This document shows, piece after piece, positions 1 through 8,786 of a stretch of DNA of 49,525 bases (within the stretch, counting starts at the first letter, position 1; every line of letters starts with the position of its first letter). Source of the stretch: an uncultured Alteromonadales bacterium. Its GTDB lineage: Bacteria; Pseudomonadota; Gammaproteobacteria; Pseudomonadales; Cellvibrionaceae. The notes under the pieces are model-generated. The model saw only the letters and a list, made by a program, of their open reading frames with translations, had not been told where the DNA came from and did not search any database. A program made the translations under genes and the position numbers. The DNA lies in the NCBI GenBank assembly GCA_937864365.1, contig CALMJT010000059.1, positions 1-49,525 of the forward strand, read 5' to 3'.

Positions 1-956
1 TTCCAAACTATCCAGACTCTGGTCGTATGGCTCGCCTTATCGACAAATACAAAATCAATATCGTCTATACCGCGCCAACCGCCATTCGCGCATTAATGGC
101 ACATGGCGACGAACCTGTTGCCGGCGCATCGCTTGAGAGTGTAAAAATTCTTGCGACCGCAGGTGAGCCAATCAACCCAGAAGCATGGCGTTGGTTCTAC
201 GAAAAATTCGGTCATTCGAAATGCCCAATTATGGATACTTGGTGGCAAACCGAGACCGGCGGCATGATGTTAACTCCATTACCCGGCGTAACCGATTTAA
301 AACCAGGTTCAGCGACAAAACCGTTCTTTGGTATTCAACCAGCGCTACTGGATAGCGACGGTAAAGTGCTAGAAGGCGAAGCATCTGGCAGCCTTGTTAT
401 TTGCGACAGCTGGCCATCACAAATGCGCACCATCTACGGTGATCACGAACGTTTTATCGAAACCTATTTCTCAACCTTTGAAGGTTATTACTTCACCAGT
501 GACGGTGCTCGTCGCGATGCCGATGGCGACTATTGGATCACCGGCCGTGTGGATGACGTACTGAACGTTTCCGGTCACCGCATGGGCACCGCCGAAATCG
601 AAAGCGCTATGGTTGCACACGAAAGTGTTGCCGAAGCCGCGGTTGTGGGCGTTCCTCACGACATTAAAGGCCAAGGTATTTACGTATACGTAACCTTAAT
701 TGCCGGTGTTGAACCTACCGACGACATGAAAAAAGAGTTGGTTAAATGGGTACGCTCTGAAATCGGCCCAATTGCCACGCCAGATTTCATTCAGTGGGCT
801 CCGGGCTTGCCGAAAACTCGCTCGGGTAAAATCATGCGTCGTATTTTGCGTAAGATTGCTACCAACGAGTACGAAAACTTGGGTGATACCTCAACATTAA
901 TGGACCCGGCAGTTGTTGATACTTTGATCAATGGGCACCAAGAATTGATGGGCTAA
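1..956 (+). CDS. acs: acetyl-CoA synthetase, C-terminal part (5' end outside window)
   Basis: AMP-forming acetyl-CoA synthetase, which activates acetate to acetyl-CoA through acetyl-AMP. The frame is open from base 3 (reading PNYPDSGR before the first Met at 27), so the gene starts left of the window and only about 317 C-terminal residues are seen. Visible family motifs are [11 protein letters not shown], the adenylation-site [30 protein letters not shown] (hinge Asp/Arg region) and the C-terminal [11 protein letters not shown]. The lysine of that last motif is the one acetylated by Pat-type enzymes in characterised Acs proteins. A hairpin with a T-run follows at 1018. The adjacent crbR and crbS genes are the known regulators of acs in Vibrio and Pseudomonas, which supports acs over a propionyl-CoA ligase. 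Confidence 0.95.
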   Translation, partial: PNYPDSGRMARLIDKYKINIVYTAPTAIRALMAHGDEPVAGASLESVKILATAGEPINPEAWRWFYEKFGHSKCPIMDTWWQTETGGMMLTPLPGVTDLKPGSATKPFFGIQPALLDSDGKVLEGEASGSLVICDSWPSQMRTIYGDHERFIETYFSTFEGYYFTSDGARRDADGDYWITGRVDDVLNVSGHRMGTAEIESAMVAHESVAEAAVVGVPHDIKGQGIYVYVTLIAGVEPTDDMKKELVKWVRSEIGPIATPDFIQWAPGLPKTRSGKIMRRILRKIATNEYENLGDTSTLMDPAVVDTLINGHQELMG

Positions 957-1017
957 AACCCTACAAAAATTGGATTACCTCCCCTAATATAAGCGCCGCT
1001 ATCAAGGTGCTCTTCCG

Positions 1018-1047
1018 GTGGTGAGCTATTTGGCCCACCACTTTTTT
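1018..1047 (+). terminator. rho-independent terminator after acs
   Basis: A 9-bp stem with one mismatch (GTGGTGAGC at 1018-1026 against GCCCACCAC at 1033-1041) is followed directly by six T residues (1042-1047). It lies 62 nt after the acs stop codon and 144 nt before crbR, so it should separate the two transcripts. Confidence 0.75.
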
Positions 1048-1190
1048 GCACATCTGTTAGCTTTTTCACTTGATTTCTTGACCAAAGACAGGCGAAATAC
1101 ACACTGAGGTCGACATTACGCCCACAATAATAAGATTTTGTAATATAACGAGACTCTGATCATTACAAGCGATCAGCAAGAGGGTAACTG

Positions 1191-1880
1191 ATGCAAAGCC
1201 TAACGTCAGTCGAGCAGGTAATTATTGCCGACGACCACCCCTTGTTCCGAATGGCGCTAAAAAACACTATAGAGCGTTTGTTTCCTGAGACGAATATTCG
1301 CGAAGCCGAGGATTTTAACTCTCTTGCCGAGCTACTTCAGGCCGAAGGTCAGCGCAGCCAACTGTTACTGTTGGATTTGCAAATGCCAGGCTGTGAAGGC
1401 TTCAGTGCATTAATTTATGTACTGACACACTTCTCACACATTCCAGTTGTGGTGGTGTCTGCGCACAGCGAGCCAGAAATTATTCGTCGTTCTATGGACC
1501 ACGGAGCAGCAGGATTTTTACCAAAAAGTGCAGACCTTAACGATATGGGTGAAGCCATTAACACGGTATTGGCCGGTGGTTTATGGCAACCAGATATTGG
1601 TGACGGCCCGCAAACCATTTCCGACCAAGAACAATCTATCGCTGATTCTTTATCAAAACTCACTCAACAGCAGTTTCGAGTTGCCAGCATGGTTTACCAA
1701 GGTTTATTGAATAAACAAATCGCTGCGGAATTAAACATTACCGAAGCTACCGTTAAGGCACACATGACGGAAATATTCAAAAAACTGGGCGTGAACTCAA
1801 GAACACAGGTTGTACTCGCTCTCGGTCAATTAGCTGTAAAACCTCCGGTAAATTTGGAAGAATACCGAATTAGCCACTAA
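1191..1880 (+). CDS. crbR: LuxR-family response regulator, CrbR-like (acetate switch)
   Basis: A 229-residue response regulator. The receiver domain (about residues 8-125) has the acidic pair DD at 14-15, phosphoacceptor Asp62 in LLLDLQMPG, and the conserved K of FLPKSAD. A LuxR-type HTH (about 155-215) contains LNITEATVKAHMTEIFKKLG, the DNA-recognition segment. The ATG is preceded by AGAGG at a good distance. Its place beside acs, with the SSS-domain hybrid kinase convergent to it, matches CrbR (called ErdR/AgmR-like in Pseudomonas), the transcription activator of acs. The function is inferred from family plus context; specific acs control in this organism is not shown. Confidence 0.85.
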   Translation: MQSLTSVEQVIIADDHPLFRMALKNTIERLFPETNIREAEDFNSLAELLQAEGQRSQLLLLDLQMPGCEGFSALIYVLTHFSHIPVVVVSAHSEPEIIRRSMDHGAAGFLPKSADLNDMGEAINTVLAGGLWQPDIGDGPQTISDQEQSIADSLSKLTQQQFRVASMVYQGLLNKQIAAELNITEATVKAHMTEIFKKLGVNSRTQVVLALGQLAVKPPVNLEEYRISH

Positions 1881-1967
1881 TAACAACGATCACTGTAAGC
1901 CATAAATCCACAGTTGCACTTATCGTTTGGGAAATTTTTATCCATAGGCGATAACTTCGTTTAACCT

Positions 1968-2012
1968 CTCCGGAGTTTCTAAATCAGTCATACTCCGGAG
2001 TACTAAGTACTC
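1968..2012. repeat. twin CTCCGGAG palindromes with overlapping hairpin
   Basis: The 8-bp palindrome CTCCGGAG occurs at 1968-1975 and again at 1993-2000 (25-bp period). The second copy runs into a perfect 7-bp hairpin, GAGTACT A AGTACTC (1998-2012). There is no T-run after the hairpin. It lies 88 nt after the crbR stop codon and could be an RNA 3' end structure or a protein-binding site. Confidence 0.5.
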
Positions 2013-2169
2013 CCCATCAGCTTTCGACTATAGCTAAACCCGCCAATCCAGCACCGAAAAATCCCTGCATAGACAGTTACTACAAGACACTGATGAATCC
2101 AAATTCACATCCCAGTAGCGAATACTTCATCATTAAAAAAATGATCGAGAATTTAGTCTCAAATTATCC

Positions 2170-2327
2170 AAAGCAAGCACTGATTAACCTGGAGTTTCTC
2201 GCGACACAAAGATGTGTCACCAATATCAAGAATTGTAAGTGGTTGAAATTGCGCAGAAATTGGAAATCGCGTTGTCCATTTTCGCCCTCCCATTCAATCA
2301 CGAATGAGTTGATCAGAGACCCCTGAA
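2170..2327 (+). repeat. dispersed palindromic element, copy 1 (degenerate)
   Basis: About 158 bp, clearly homologous to copies 2 and 3 (6669 and 13157) in the same orientation. Shared blocks are TGATTAACCTGGAGTTTCTC, the GACACA(N4)TGTGTC hairpin, GTAAGTGGTTGAAATTG, GAAATTGGAAATCGC and GAATGAGTTGATCAGAG. The outermost bases of the terminal inverted repeat are decayed here and many third-arm bases differ, so this is an older copy. It fills much of the non-coding gap after crbR. Confidence 0.8.
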
Positions 2328-2337
2328 GATCTTCTCG

Positions 2338-2370
2338 CATTACCCGCCTGCTCTTTCATTACCCGCCTGC
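2338..2370. repeat. two-unit direct repeat, 19-bp period
   Basis: The 14-mer CATTACCCGCCTGC occurs at 2338-2351 and 2357-2370, separated by TCTTT. It begins ten bases after dispersed repeat copy 1. Nothing else is recognisable between 2371 and the small ORF at 2512. Confidence 0.6.
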
Positions 2371-2511
2371 ACAGCACTAATAACTCAAGCTCGATCCGAG
2401 TTTTTATAATCTTAGAAATTAACGATTAAACCTTTCGATCAATTTGTGCATCCTAATTTTTACTCGACATAAAAATGCCCTATCAATCGATCCAATTCTG
2501 AAGAAAATTCA

Positions 2512-2688
2512 ATGCAAAAGTGCCAACAAAATTCCAAGAAAATAATGCAAGCCTTATGTTGGGCGAGCGCAATTATTGCGGCAGCCATTCTTGGCGCATC
2601 GAATTTTTTAACCGTGATTTTGCTGCCGATACTCGCCCTTACGGCAATTGGATTAACGTCGAACAAGCACAATAAAACAGCGTCCTGA
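2512..2688 (+). CDS. small hypothetical membrane protein (58 aa)
   Basis: An ATG-initiated ORF of 58 codons ending in TGA. The N-terminus is basic and Cys-containing (MQKCQQNSKKIM). It is followed by two hydrophobic stretches, roughly residues 13-30 (ALCWASAIIAAAILGAS) and 32-49 (FLTVILLPILALTAIGLT), and a short polar, Lys-rich tail. This is the layout of a small two-helix inner-membrane protein. The Shine-Dalgarno is weak (GAAGAAAA before the ATG). It lies between crbR and the 3' end of crbS, whose product is a membrane-bound kinase. No family is recognised. An antisense frame over the same bases looks like a shadow. Confidence 0.45.
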   Translation: MQKCQQNSKKIMQALCWASAIIAAAILGASNFLTVILLPILALTAIGLTSNKHNKTAS

Positions 2689-2747
2689 ATAAACCTGCGT
2701 CGCTAAATTAAGACTTCTGATACTTTAAAAATGTTAGAAGGCTTAAT

Positions 2748-2831
2748 CGTAACCACTATTTTGTGACGACTATTTCGTAACTACTATTTCGTAACTACTA
2801 TTTCGTAACTACTATTTCGTAACTACTATTT
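2748..2831. repeat. 14-bp tandem repeat, six units
   Basis: Six head-to-tail 14-bp units stop three bases short of the crbS stop codon. Units 3-6 (2776-2831) are identical, CGTAACTACTATTT. Unit 1 (2748) differs at one base and unit 2 (2762) at three. The unit is AT-rich, has no inverted symmetry and is not a multiple of 3. It occupies the 3' flank of crbS on the minus strand, where a terminator would be expected; no classical terminator is seen. Confidence 0.9.
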
Positions 2832-2834
2832 TAG

Positions 2835-5800
2835 CTATTCTGCATCGGCCATTTGTTTTCTGCGTAGTAATTGACGAATCGTGGTTCGAAGCGCCGCCGG
2901 TTGAACTGGCTTGGCTAGAAATCCATATCCCGCCTCGGCGATCACACCGCGCAGCCCTTCCGAATTATCAGCACTGATAATCATGGCCGATAGATCACAA
3001 CCCCAGTGATAGGTTAACGCCTGTAAAACGTCTAAACCCGTTTCGTTATCCAAGTGATAATCTGCCAGAATAATTGCCGGCGGTTCGGTATGCGCCCATC
3101 GACTCAAACACTGCCCTAGGTCGGCGGCAGTTTCGACCACACAACCCCACTGCTCTAGAAGCGAACGCATGCCCTCACGATTTGGCTCTTCGTTGTCGAT
3201 GCACAACACATGCACGCCAGAAAGCTGAGTATCCACCACGCGCCGAGTCGCCACTGCCTGCTTGGTGCCAAGAGGTACTGTTATACGAAACACCGAGCCT
3301 GAGCCAGGCCAAGAATCCAAATGAATGCCATGACCCAACAAATCCGAAATACTTTTAACGATAGAAAGCCCTAAGCCTAAACCTTGGTTACCATTCACAT
3401 GGCCGGGTAAGCGTTCAAACTCTTCAAAGATTTTTTCACGATCGCGCGCATCAATACCGGGGCCTGTATCCCAAACCTCAATCACGAGGTGTTGTTGCTT
3501 ACGGCGACAACCCAGTAAAACCTTACCTTTTTTCGTGTAACGCAGTGCATTACTGATAAAGTTTTGCGCTACCCGGCGCAATAAATGCGGATCGGTATAA
3601 ACCCATTGATGGGTTGGTACCCAACAAAACTCTAAACCCGCCTCATCGGCTAATACTTGGGCTTCAGACGCAAGCGGCCCCAAAATTTGGTGAATGTCAA
3701 AATTCTCGCGACGAGCTTGTTCGCGACCAGAACTTAAACGCGAAATTTCACGCAACGTACTGATCAATTGCTCGGTTGAACCGAGCGCTGCATCTAAATA
3801 TTTAAGATCGTGGCGCATATCATCGGCTTGTAAATCCGGCTTTTTCACCTTCTCTAACAGCGATGATACAAACAAACGCGCGGCGTTTACGGGTTGCAAA
3901 AGATCATGGCTGGCAGCAGCAAGAAAGCGACTTTTACTGGCGTGAACGGCTTTTAACTCGCCTTCCATTTTGGCTCGCAAACGATTTTCTTTTTGCAGCG
4001 TTTCATTAAGCTCCGTTAATTCGGCCGTACGTTGCGCAACACGATCTTCCAAATGATGTTTGGCTTCTTCGAGTTGAGCCAATATTCGATGATGATCGGT
4101 AATGTCGGTGTAGGTGGTTACGTAACCGCCGTTAGCCAGCGGTGTTCCGCGAATCTCTAGAACCAAGCCATTTGGTAAAATGCGATTAAACAAGTACGGC
4201 TGACCAGACTTAAGATTATTCAACCGCCGCTCAATGGCCGCATCCATTGAGCCTTTATCATCGTTAGAGGCACCCAAATAACCGCGCTCGGCGTTAAATT
4301 GGTAGATTGTCTCAATCCGGCATCCTACATAGAGCAGTCGCTGAGGATAGTTAAAGAGGTTTTGATAAGGCTGGTTCCAGGCCACCAAACGCAGGTCTTC
4401 ATCAACCACGCTAATGCCTTGAGGAATATTTTCTAGCGTGGTTTGCAGCAGGGTTTGACTGAACTGAATTTGACGTGAGCTACCACTTACTAACGACACA
4501 AAATCCTGCAAGTGAAGAGGTTGCTGACGTGCCAAGAGTTGCATTGCACGATGGGCAGACATGGCACCAATAATCGCCGCCAATTCGGCTTCGATAGTTT
4601 GCACCACAAAAAACGGCGCCTTATCATGAGGAAGCAGTCGATGGCCGAGCTGGTGTTCAAGTTGTTGCCAAATATTTTGAGTGCGCTCGGCACCAAATAA
4701 TGGCTGCACCAACGCTTGCAACTGCTGAACTTCAATATCCGAAGGTTCGCGGTCACCTTGTGAACGAGAACCCGGCCAGCGAACCTGCGTAAATGCATCG
4801 GCCTGACGAATATCCAGAGCACTTAAATGCGAACGCCTTGAGACCAACCAAAAAGCCAAACAGTTAGGTACCAAGCTCCATATCAAACCGTGGCTGAGCG
4901 GATCTAAAAAACCACCGCCCAACAAATTGTGCGGTGACAACCACGTAATTCCCCATGGGCCGTCAACAATCAGCGTGTGATGATGCGTTAATAACGTTGG
5001 AACCAACAAGCAGTAAAGCCAAAAGAGCATTCCCAAGGCTAAACCCGCCAGCACACCCTTTGAATGACCGCGATACCAATACATGCCGGCAATTAACGCA
5101 GGCATAACCTGAGCAGCGGCAGTAAACGACAAGAAGCCAAGCGACGCCAAATCACTTTCGGTACTGAAAGACTGCTCCAGCGCCCAAGCTAATAACAACA
5201 CCACCAATATTGAAAAGCGTCGAATAAAACGTAATGCTCGACCAAAGTGAGTCGGCTTAAGTACACGCCGAGAGCTAAAAGACAACCAAGCAGGAACGAT
5301 TAACTCATTGGCGATCATGATCGAAAGCGCCACGGTTGCCACAACCACCATGCCGGTCGCAGCAGAAAGGGCCCCCAAAAAGGTTACCGCCACCAAGGTT
5401 TCGGCGCGCAACCACTGGGGTAACAGCAGCACGTAGCTGTCTGAAGGGATATCAAGGCCCGACAATAAGTAAGTCGCTGCAAAGGTAATCGGTAGCGCAA
5501 AAACGGCGAACGCGGCTAAATACAGCGGAGTTAGCCAGCGAACAAATCTGAGATCACTGCGCTGATGGTACTCAACCACCATAAGATGAAACTGACGTGG
5601 TAAACAAACAAACGCAAACGCCGAAACAATCACCTGAGTTAGAAACGAAGGCGTAAAAATCTGGTCCCACGAAAAATTCGGCTGGGTTTGGTACTGTCCC
5701 AGTGCTTTAAAATCTGGCCAACTCCAAAAAGAACCTCCCGCCAGAAGACTCCACGCAAAGACCGCCACCGAAACAAACGCAACCAACTTAACAATCGATT

Positions 5801-6380
5801 CAGTAGCAACGGCCGTGAGCATTCCGCGCAGTCGCTCGGGTTCGTTAAACAAACGCGTACCAAATAAAATGGCAAACCAAACCATTACCAACGCTGTAAT
5901 CAAACTGGTGTAATCGCCGAGTTGCTCGTGGTTAATATCCCAGTTGATCGTCGACCAAGCCAATACCACGGCTCGCAACTGCAAGGCAATGTAAGGCAAG
6001 GTGCCCAGCACCATAACCAAGGTTACCGCAGCCGCTAACGGTTGATTTTTTCCGTAGCGGGAGCCAATAAAATCGGCCACAGAAGTCACTTTGTTGCGAG
6101 CAGAAATAACCAATAGCCTGCGAATAAATCGCCAGCCAAACCATAAAATAAAAATTGGCCCAAGATAAATAGGCAAGAACGACCAGCCACTGTCGGCGGC
6201 CGTGCCCACCGTGCCTAAAAATGTCCACGAGCTGCAATACACACCTAAAGAAAGTGCATAAATTAATGGTCGCCACCAGCTAAATTGCAATTTGTGACCA
6301 TAGCGTTCAGCCAGCCATGCAATACCGAATAAAAGACCGCCGTAGATACAAACTAGGAGTAATAAAAGCTGACCGTTCAA
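2835..6380 (-). CDS. crbS: SSS-domain hybrid sensor histidine kinase, CrbS-like
   Basis: An 1181-residue hybrid kinase. Residues about 1-500 form a multi-helix sodium/solute-symporter (PutP-like) membrane domain with SSWTFLGTVGTAADSGW and SVADFIGSRYGK. Next come a linker, a PAS domain (about 650-760), a coiled coil (about 765-815), a HisKA domain with phospho-acceptor His825 in AAASHDLLQPVNAARL, an HATPase with DTGPGID and GLGLGLSIVKSI, and a C-terminal receiver with Asp1107 in ILADYHLD. This is the architecture of CrbS (MxtR/ErcS' in Pseudomonas), the sensor partner of CrbR in the acetate switch. The start is TTG with AAGG seven bases upstream. Whether the SSS part transports or only senses acetate cannot be told from sequence. 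Confidence 0.88.
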   Translation of the reverse strand: MNGQLLLLLVCIYGGLLFGIAWLAERYGHKLQFSWWRPLIYALSLGVYCSSWTFLGTVGTAADSGWSFLPIYLGPIFILWFGWRFIRRLLVISARNKVTSVADFIGSRYGKNQPLAAAVTLVMVLGTLPYIALQLRAVVLAWSTINWDINHEQLGDYTSLITALVMVWFAILFGTRLFNEPERLRGMLTAVATESIVKLVAFVSVAVFAWSLLAGGSFWSWPDFKALGQYQTQPNFSWDQIFTPSFLTQVIVSAFAFVCLPRQFHLMVVEYHQRSDLRFVRWLTPLYLAAFAVFALPITFAATYLLSGLDIPSDSYVLLLPQWLRAETLVAVTFLGALSAATGMVVVATVALSIMIANELIVPAWLSFSSRRVLKPTHFGRALRFIRRFSILVVLLLAWALEQSFSTESDLASLGFLSFTAAAQVMPALIAGMYWYRGHSKGVLAGLALGMLFWLYCLLVPTLLTHHHTLIVDGPWGITWLSPHNLLGGGFLDPLSHGLIWSLVPNCLAFWLVSRRSHLSALDIRQADAFTQVRWPGSRSQGDREPSDIEVQQLQALVQPLFGAERTQNIWQQLEHQLGHRLLPHDKAPFFVVQTIEAELAAIIGAMSAHRAMQLLARQQPLHLQDFVSLVSGSSRQIQFSQTLLQTTLENIPQGISVVDEDLRLVAWNQPYQNLFNYPQRLLYVGCRIETIYQFNAERGYLGASNDDKGSMDAAIERRLNNLKSGQPYLFNRILPNGLVLEIRGTPLANGGYVTTYTDITDHHRILAQLEEAKHHLEDRVAQRTAELTELNETLQKENRLRAKMEGELKAVHASKSRFLAAASHDLLQPVNAARLFVSSLLEKVKKPDLQADDMRHDLKYLDAALGSTEQLISTLREISRLSSGREQARRENFDIHQILGPLASEAQVLADEAGLEFCWVPTHQWVYTDPHLLRRVAQNFISNALRYTKKGKVLLGCRRKQQHLVIEVWDTGPGIDARDREKIFEEFERLPGHVNGNQGLGLGLSIVKSISDLLGHGIHLDSWPGSGSVFRITVPLGTKQAVATRRVVDTQLSGVHVLCIDNEEPNREGMRSLLEQWGCVVETAADLGQCLSRWAHTEPPAIILADYHLDNETGLDVLQALTYHWGCDLSAMIISADNSEGLRGVIAEAGYGFLAKPVQPAALRTTIRQLLRRKQMADAE

Positions 6381-6668
6381 AAATAAACCTTAACAAAAAT
6401 AGATTTCGCGAAAACAACGCGAAGATTTCACGAATACAGGTTCGTAACGCATGCAGGAAAGTTTACTTTAGCATTTTGGAATGCAAATGAGACCATGGTC
6501 GGCAGCTAAAGAGCAAAAACAAATTAACTAAAACGTTGAGCACACTTTGAGAAATAACAGCCTCAAAAACACTAAGAACACACTAGAGTCTGTCTATACT
6601 TACACGATAAAGAGTCCAAATTTGCAAAGAAGTAAGGATGGGAATACATCAAATGACCGTAAAAAAAG
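6381..6668. other. non-coding region upstream of crbS
   Basis: AT-rich divergent intergenic DNA before crbS (minus strand) and the GGDEF gene (plus strand). I see no ORF with a plausible ribosome site, no RNA gene and no convincing promoter hexamers. Repeat copy 2 follows immediately. Confidence 0.5.
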
Positions 6669-6827
6669 TATAGGAAACTCTGATTAACCTAGAGTTTCCA
6701 GCGACACAAGGATGTGTCGCCAATTTCAAGAACGGTAAGTGATTGAAATTGTGAAGAAATTGGAAATCGCATTTTCAATTTCTGTCCTCTGATTAAATCA
6801 TGGATGAGTTAATCAGAGGTTCCTATA
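6669..6827 (+). repeat. dispersed palindromic element, copy 2 (MITE-like, 159 bp)
   Basis: A full-length copy bounded by near-perfect terminal inverted repeats: TATAGGAAACTCTGATTAAC at the left, and at the right the reverse complement of TATAGGAACCTCTGATTAAC. If the outer TA is the target site, it is duplicated on both sides, as for Tc1/mariner or IS630-type insertions. Inside are three further inverted repeats: GACACA/TGTGTC, CAATTTCA/TGAAATTG and GAAATTG/CAATTTC. The 3' end CTCTGATTAA...TTAATCAGAG can fold on itself. There is no coding capacity. It is the same length as copy 3, with about ten mismatches by eye. Confidence 0.88.
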
Positions 6828-6970
6828 GATTAACGCCTCAAAACTTGTAGATTAGATAAATCAAATACAACGGTTATCGCGCCAAATAAACATTACAAAA
6901 AGCCAAGTTTTACCTAAACATCAATAGCACTATTGCTATTGAATAAAGAACGGACCAACGATAGTTTTTA

Positions 6971-8530
6971 ATGGACAGTACAAAATACGAAAAAAAATCG
7001 AAAAGACTGTTCATTGTCTGCGGTATTTGCATTGCAGCGAATCTACTACTGCTTCTGTACACGTTCGTGCTCAACAGCAATATCCAACTTCTTGAAAAAC
7101 AATGGGTAGAATCCACCTATATCGCCAAAGATCACGCGGATAAATACGATCGGTTTCTAAAAAGTTTTGCCTACGAAGGATTTTTGAAAAATTATGCAAA
7201 AGCACTTGTATCACAAAATCTAAGAGCAACTTATATAGCAAAAGAGAGCTTATTAAAGGCTCAGCAAGATTTCCTCAGCCTCAAAGGTGTTTTAAAGCTC
7301 AGAGACCAGCTTGAAATGGTCTACGTCATTGAGTCAATTCTGAATAAACACGAGGCGACACTCAACAATCAAATAAATTTGCTCAAACAAGATGTCAAAC
7401 TGGATAACAGCCAAATCATTCAAATATTATACGAAGAAGAACTGCTTTACTTGTCGCCTGTAGAGCAGCTCGGTGAGGCGGTTCACAGAGAGTTCCACCT
7501 AGCCTCTGAATTTCATCAGAAAAATATCGAAAAGCGCAGAGCCAACGTACAAGCAATTTTATTAATTTCACAACCAACTTTGTTAATAGCTGCATCGTTG
7601 ATTTTAGTGTTATACCGTCGTAGCGATAATGCCTTGAAAGAAGCCCAAGCTATTTTTGAGGCCACTCCCGACGCTATTATCATCAGTAACAAAGATGGTA
7701 AAATTATTAAATATAATTCTCTGGCCGAAAATTTATTTGGCTATACAAAATCGGAACTCAAAAACTTAACGATTGAGGATTTGGTTGCAAACGATCTCAG
7801 TGAAAAAATTACCCACAAAATTCTTCGCGATAACTATGTTGAAGACATTGCCGGCAAAATACTGAAAAATCAAACCGTTTCTAATAATATGGTGCAAGTC
7901 GATAATAAAAATGACCTTTACGCGTTGAATAAAAACAATCAACAAATACCGGTAAATATTAAGCTAACCACCTATTACTATAAAAATAGTCTCAAAATTA
8001 TTAGCTCAATTACCGATTTATCAGAATCAAAATCTCTAGAAGCTAAGGCCTTTATTGATCCACTCACACAAATTGCCAATCGCAACTTAATCGATAAAAA
8101 ACTCAAAAGTGAGTTACAAAGGGCCAAACGTTACGACCGTCCTTTTTCTGTCATTTTTATCGATATAGATTACTTCAAAAGAGTGAACGATAGCTTTGGT
8201 CACCTGATCGGCGATAGAGTGTTGGTTGAATTCGCCAGTGTACTTAATAACCGAATTCGAAAAGTCGATATGGTTGGGCGTTTTGGTGGCGAAGAATTCA
8301 TTGTTCTTAGCACCGAAACACCACTGAGCGAAGCGGTTGCTCTGGCAGAGTCGTTAAAATCTGCTATCGAACACCATGAATTTCCGAAAGCGCTTTCGAT
8401 GACTGCAAGCTTTGGTGTGGCAGCTTATCATCCTGCGTCGGATATCTCAGAAAACGATCTCATTCAACGTGCCGACGACGCACTCTATAAAGCTAAAACT
8501 TTGGGAAGAAATCAAGTCGTTTCTCATTGA
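6971..8530 (+). CDS. membrane PAS-GGDEF diguanylate cyclase
   Basis: A 519-residue protein predicted to make cyclic di-GMP. TM1 is at about residues 12-34 (LFIVCGICIAANLLLLLYTF), followed by a periplasmic helical sensor region (35-195) and TM2 at about 196-218. A PAS domain follows (about 225-345; starts IFEATPDAIIISNKDGKI). The C-terminal GGDEF domain (355-519) has an intact active site, GGEEF at 439-443. An RKVD inhibitory I-site sits five residues before it, so product inhibition is expected. No EAL domain is present. The ATG has no strong Shine-Dalgarno. The gene is monocistronic. The periplasmic ligand is unknown. Confidence 0.9.
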   Translation: MDSTKYEKKSKRLFIVCGICIAANLLLLLYTFVLNSNIQLLEKQWVESTYIAKDHADKYDRFLKSFAYEGFLKNYAKALVSQNLRATYIAKESLLKAQQDFLSLKGVLKLRDQLEMVYVIESILNKHEATLNNQINLLKQDVKLDNSQIIQILYEEELLYLSPVEQLGEAVHREFHLASEFHQKNIEKRRANVQAILLISQPTLLIAASLILVLYRRSDNALKEAQAIFEATPDAIIISNKDGKIIKYNSLAENLFGYTKSELKNLTIEDLVANDLSEKITHKILRDNYVEDIAGKILKNQTVSNNMVQVDNKNDLYALNKNNQQIPVNIKLTTYYYKNSLKIISSITDLSESKSLEAKAFIDPLTQIANRNLIDKKLKSELQRAKRYDRPFSVIFIDIDYFKRVNDSFGHLIGDRVLVEFASVLNNRIRKVDMVGRFGGEEFIVLSTETPLSEAVALAESLKSAIEHHEFPKALSMTASFGVAAYHPASDISENDLIQRADDALYKAKTLGRNQVVSH

Positions 8531-8786
8531 TCATTGCCTGAATAAACCATCTTAGCGGGATAGATATTCTGGGGAAACTCGCAGTTTGTGTGAACCAACA
8601 TTCAACTCTCGTTTAAAGTTATTGATAAAACTGCTAAAGTAACCTACTAATTATTTATCAAAAGGAGTTCTACACGGCTAGTTCTCCTGCGGCCTAACTC
8701 AACCTCAATTGAGTATTAATCACCGTCGTCAGGAATGGAATCTAACATGTGTAGCAATCAAAATCTTACCGGTATTGGAGGCCAAC

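Noticed and set aside
2093-2326. 77-residue plus-strand ORF
   Set aside because: Most of it lies inside dispersed repeat copy 1 and its composition follows the repeat; no ribosome site and no conserved pattern.
2460-2672. 70-residue minus-strand ORF
   Set aside because: Antisense to the small two-helix ORF at 2512; no ribosome site and the sequence looks like a complement shadow.
2748-2831. CRISPR-like repetition
   Set aside because: The 14-bp units are directly adjacent without spacers, and no cas gene is near.
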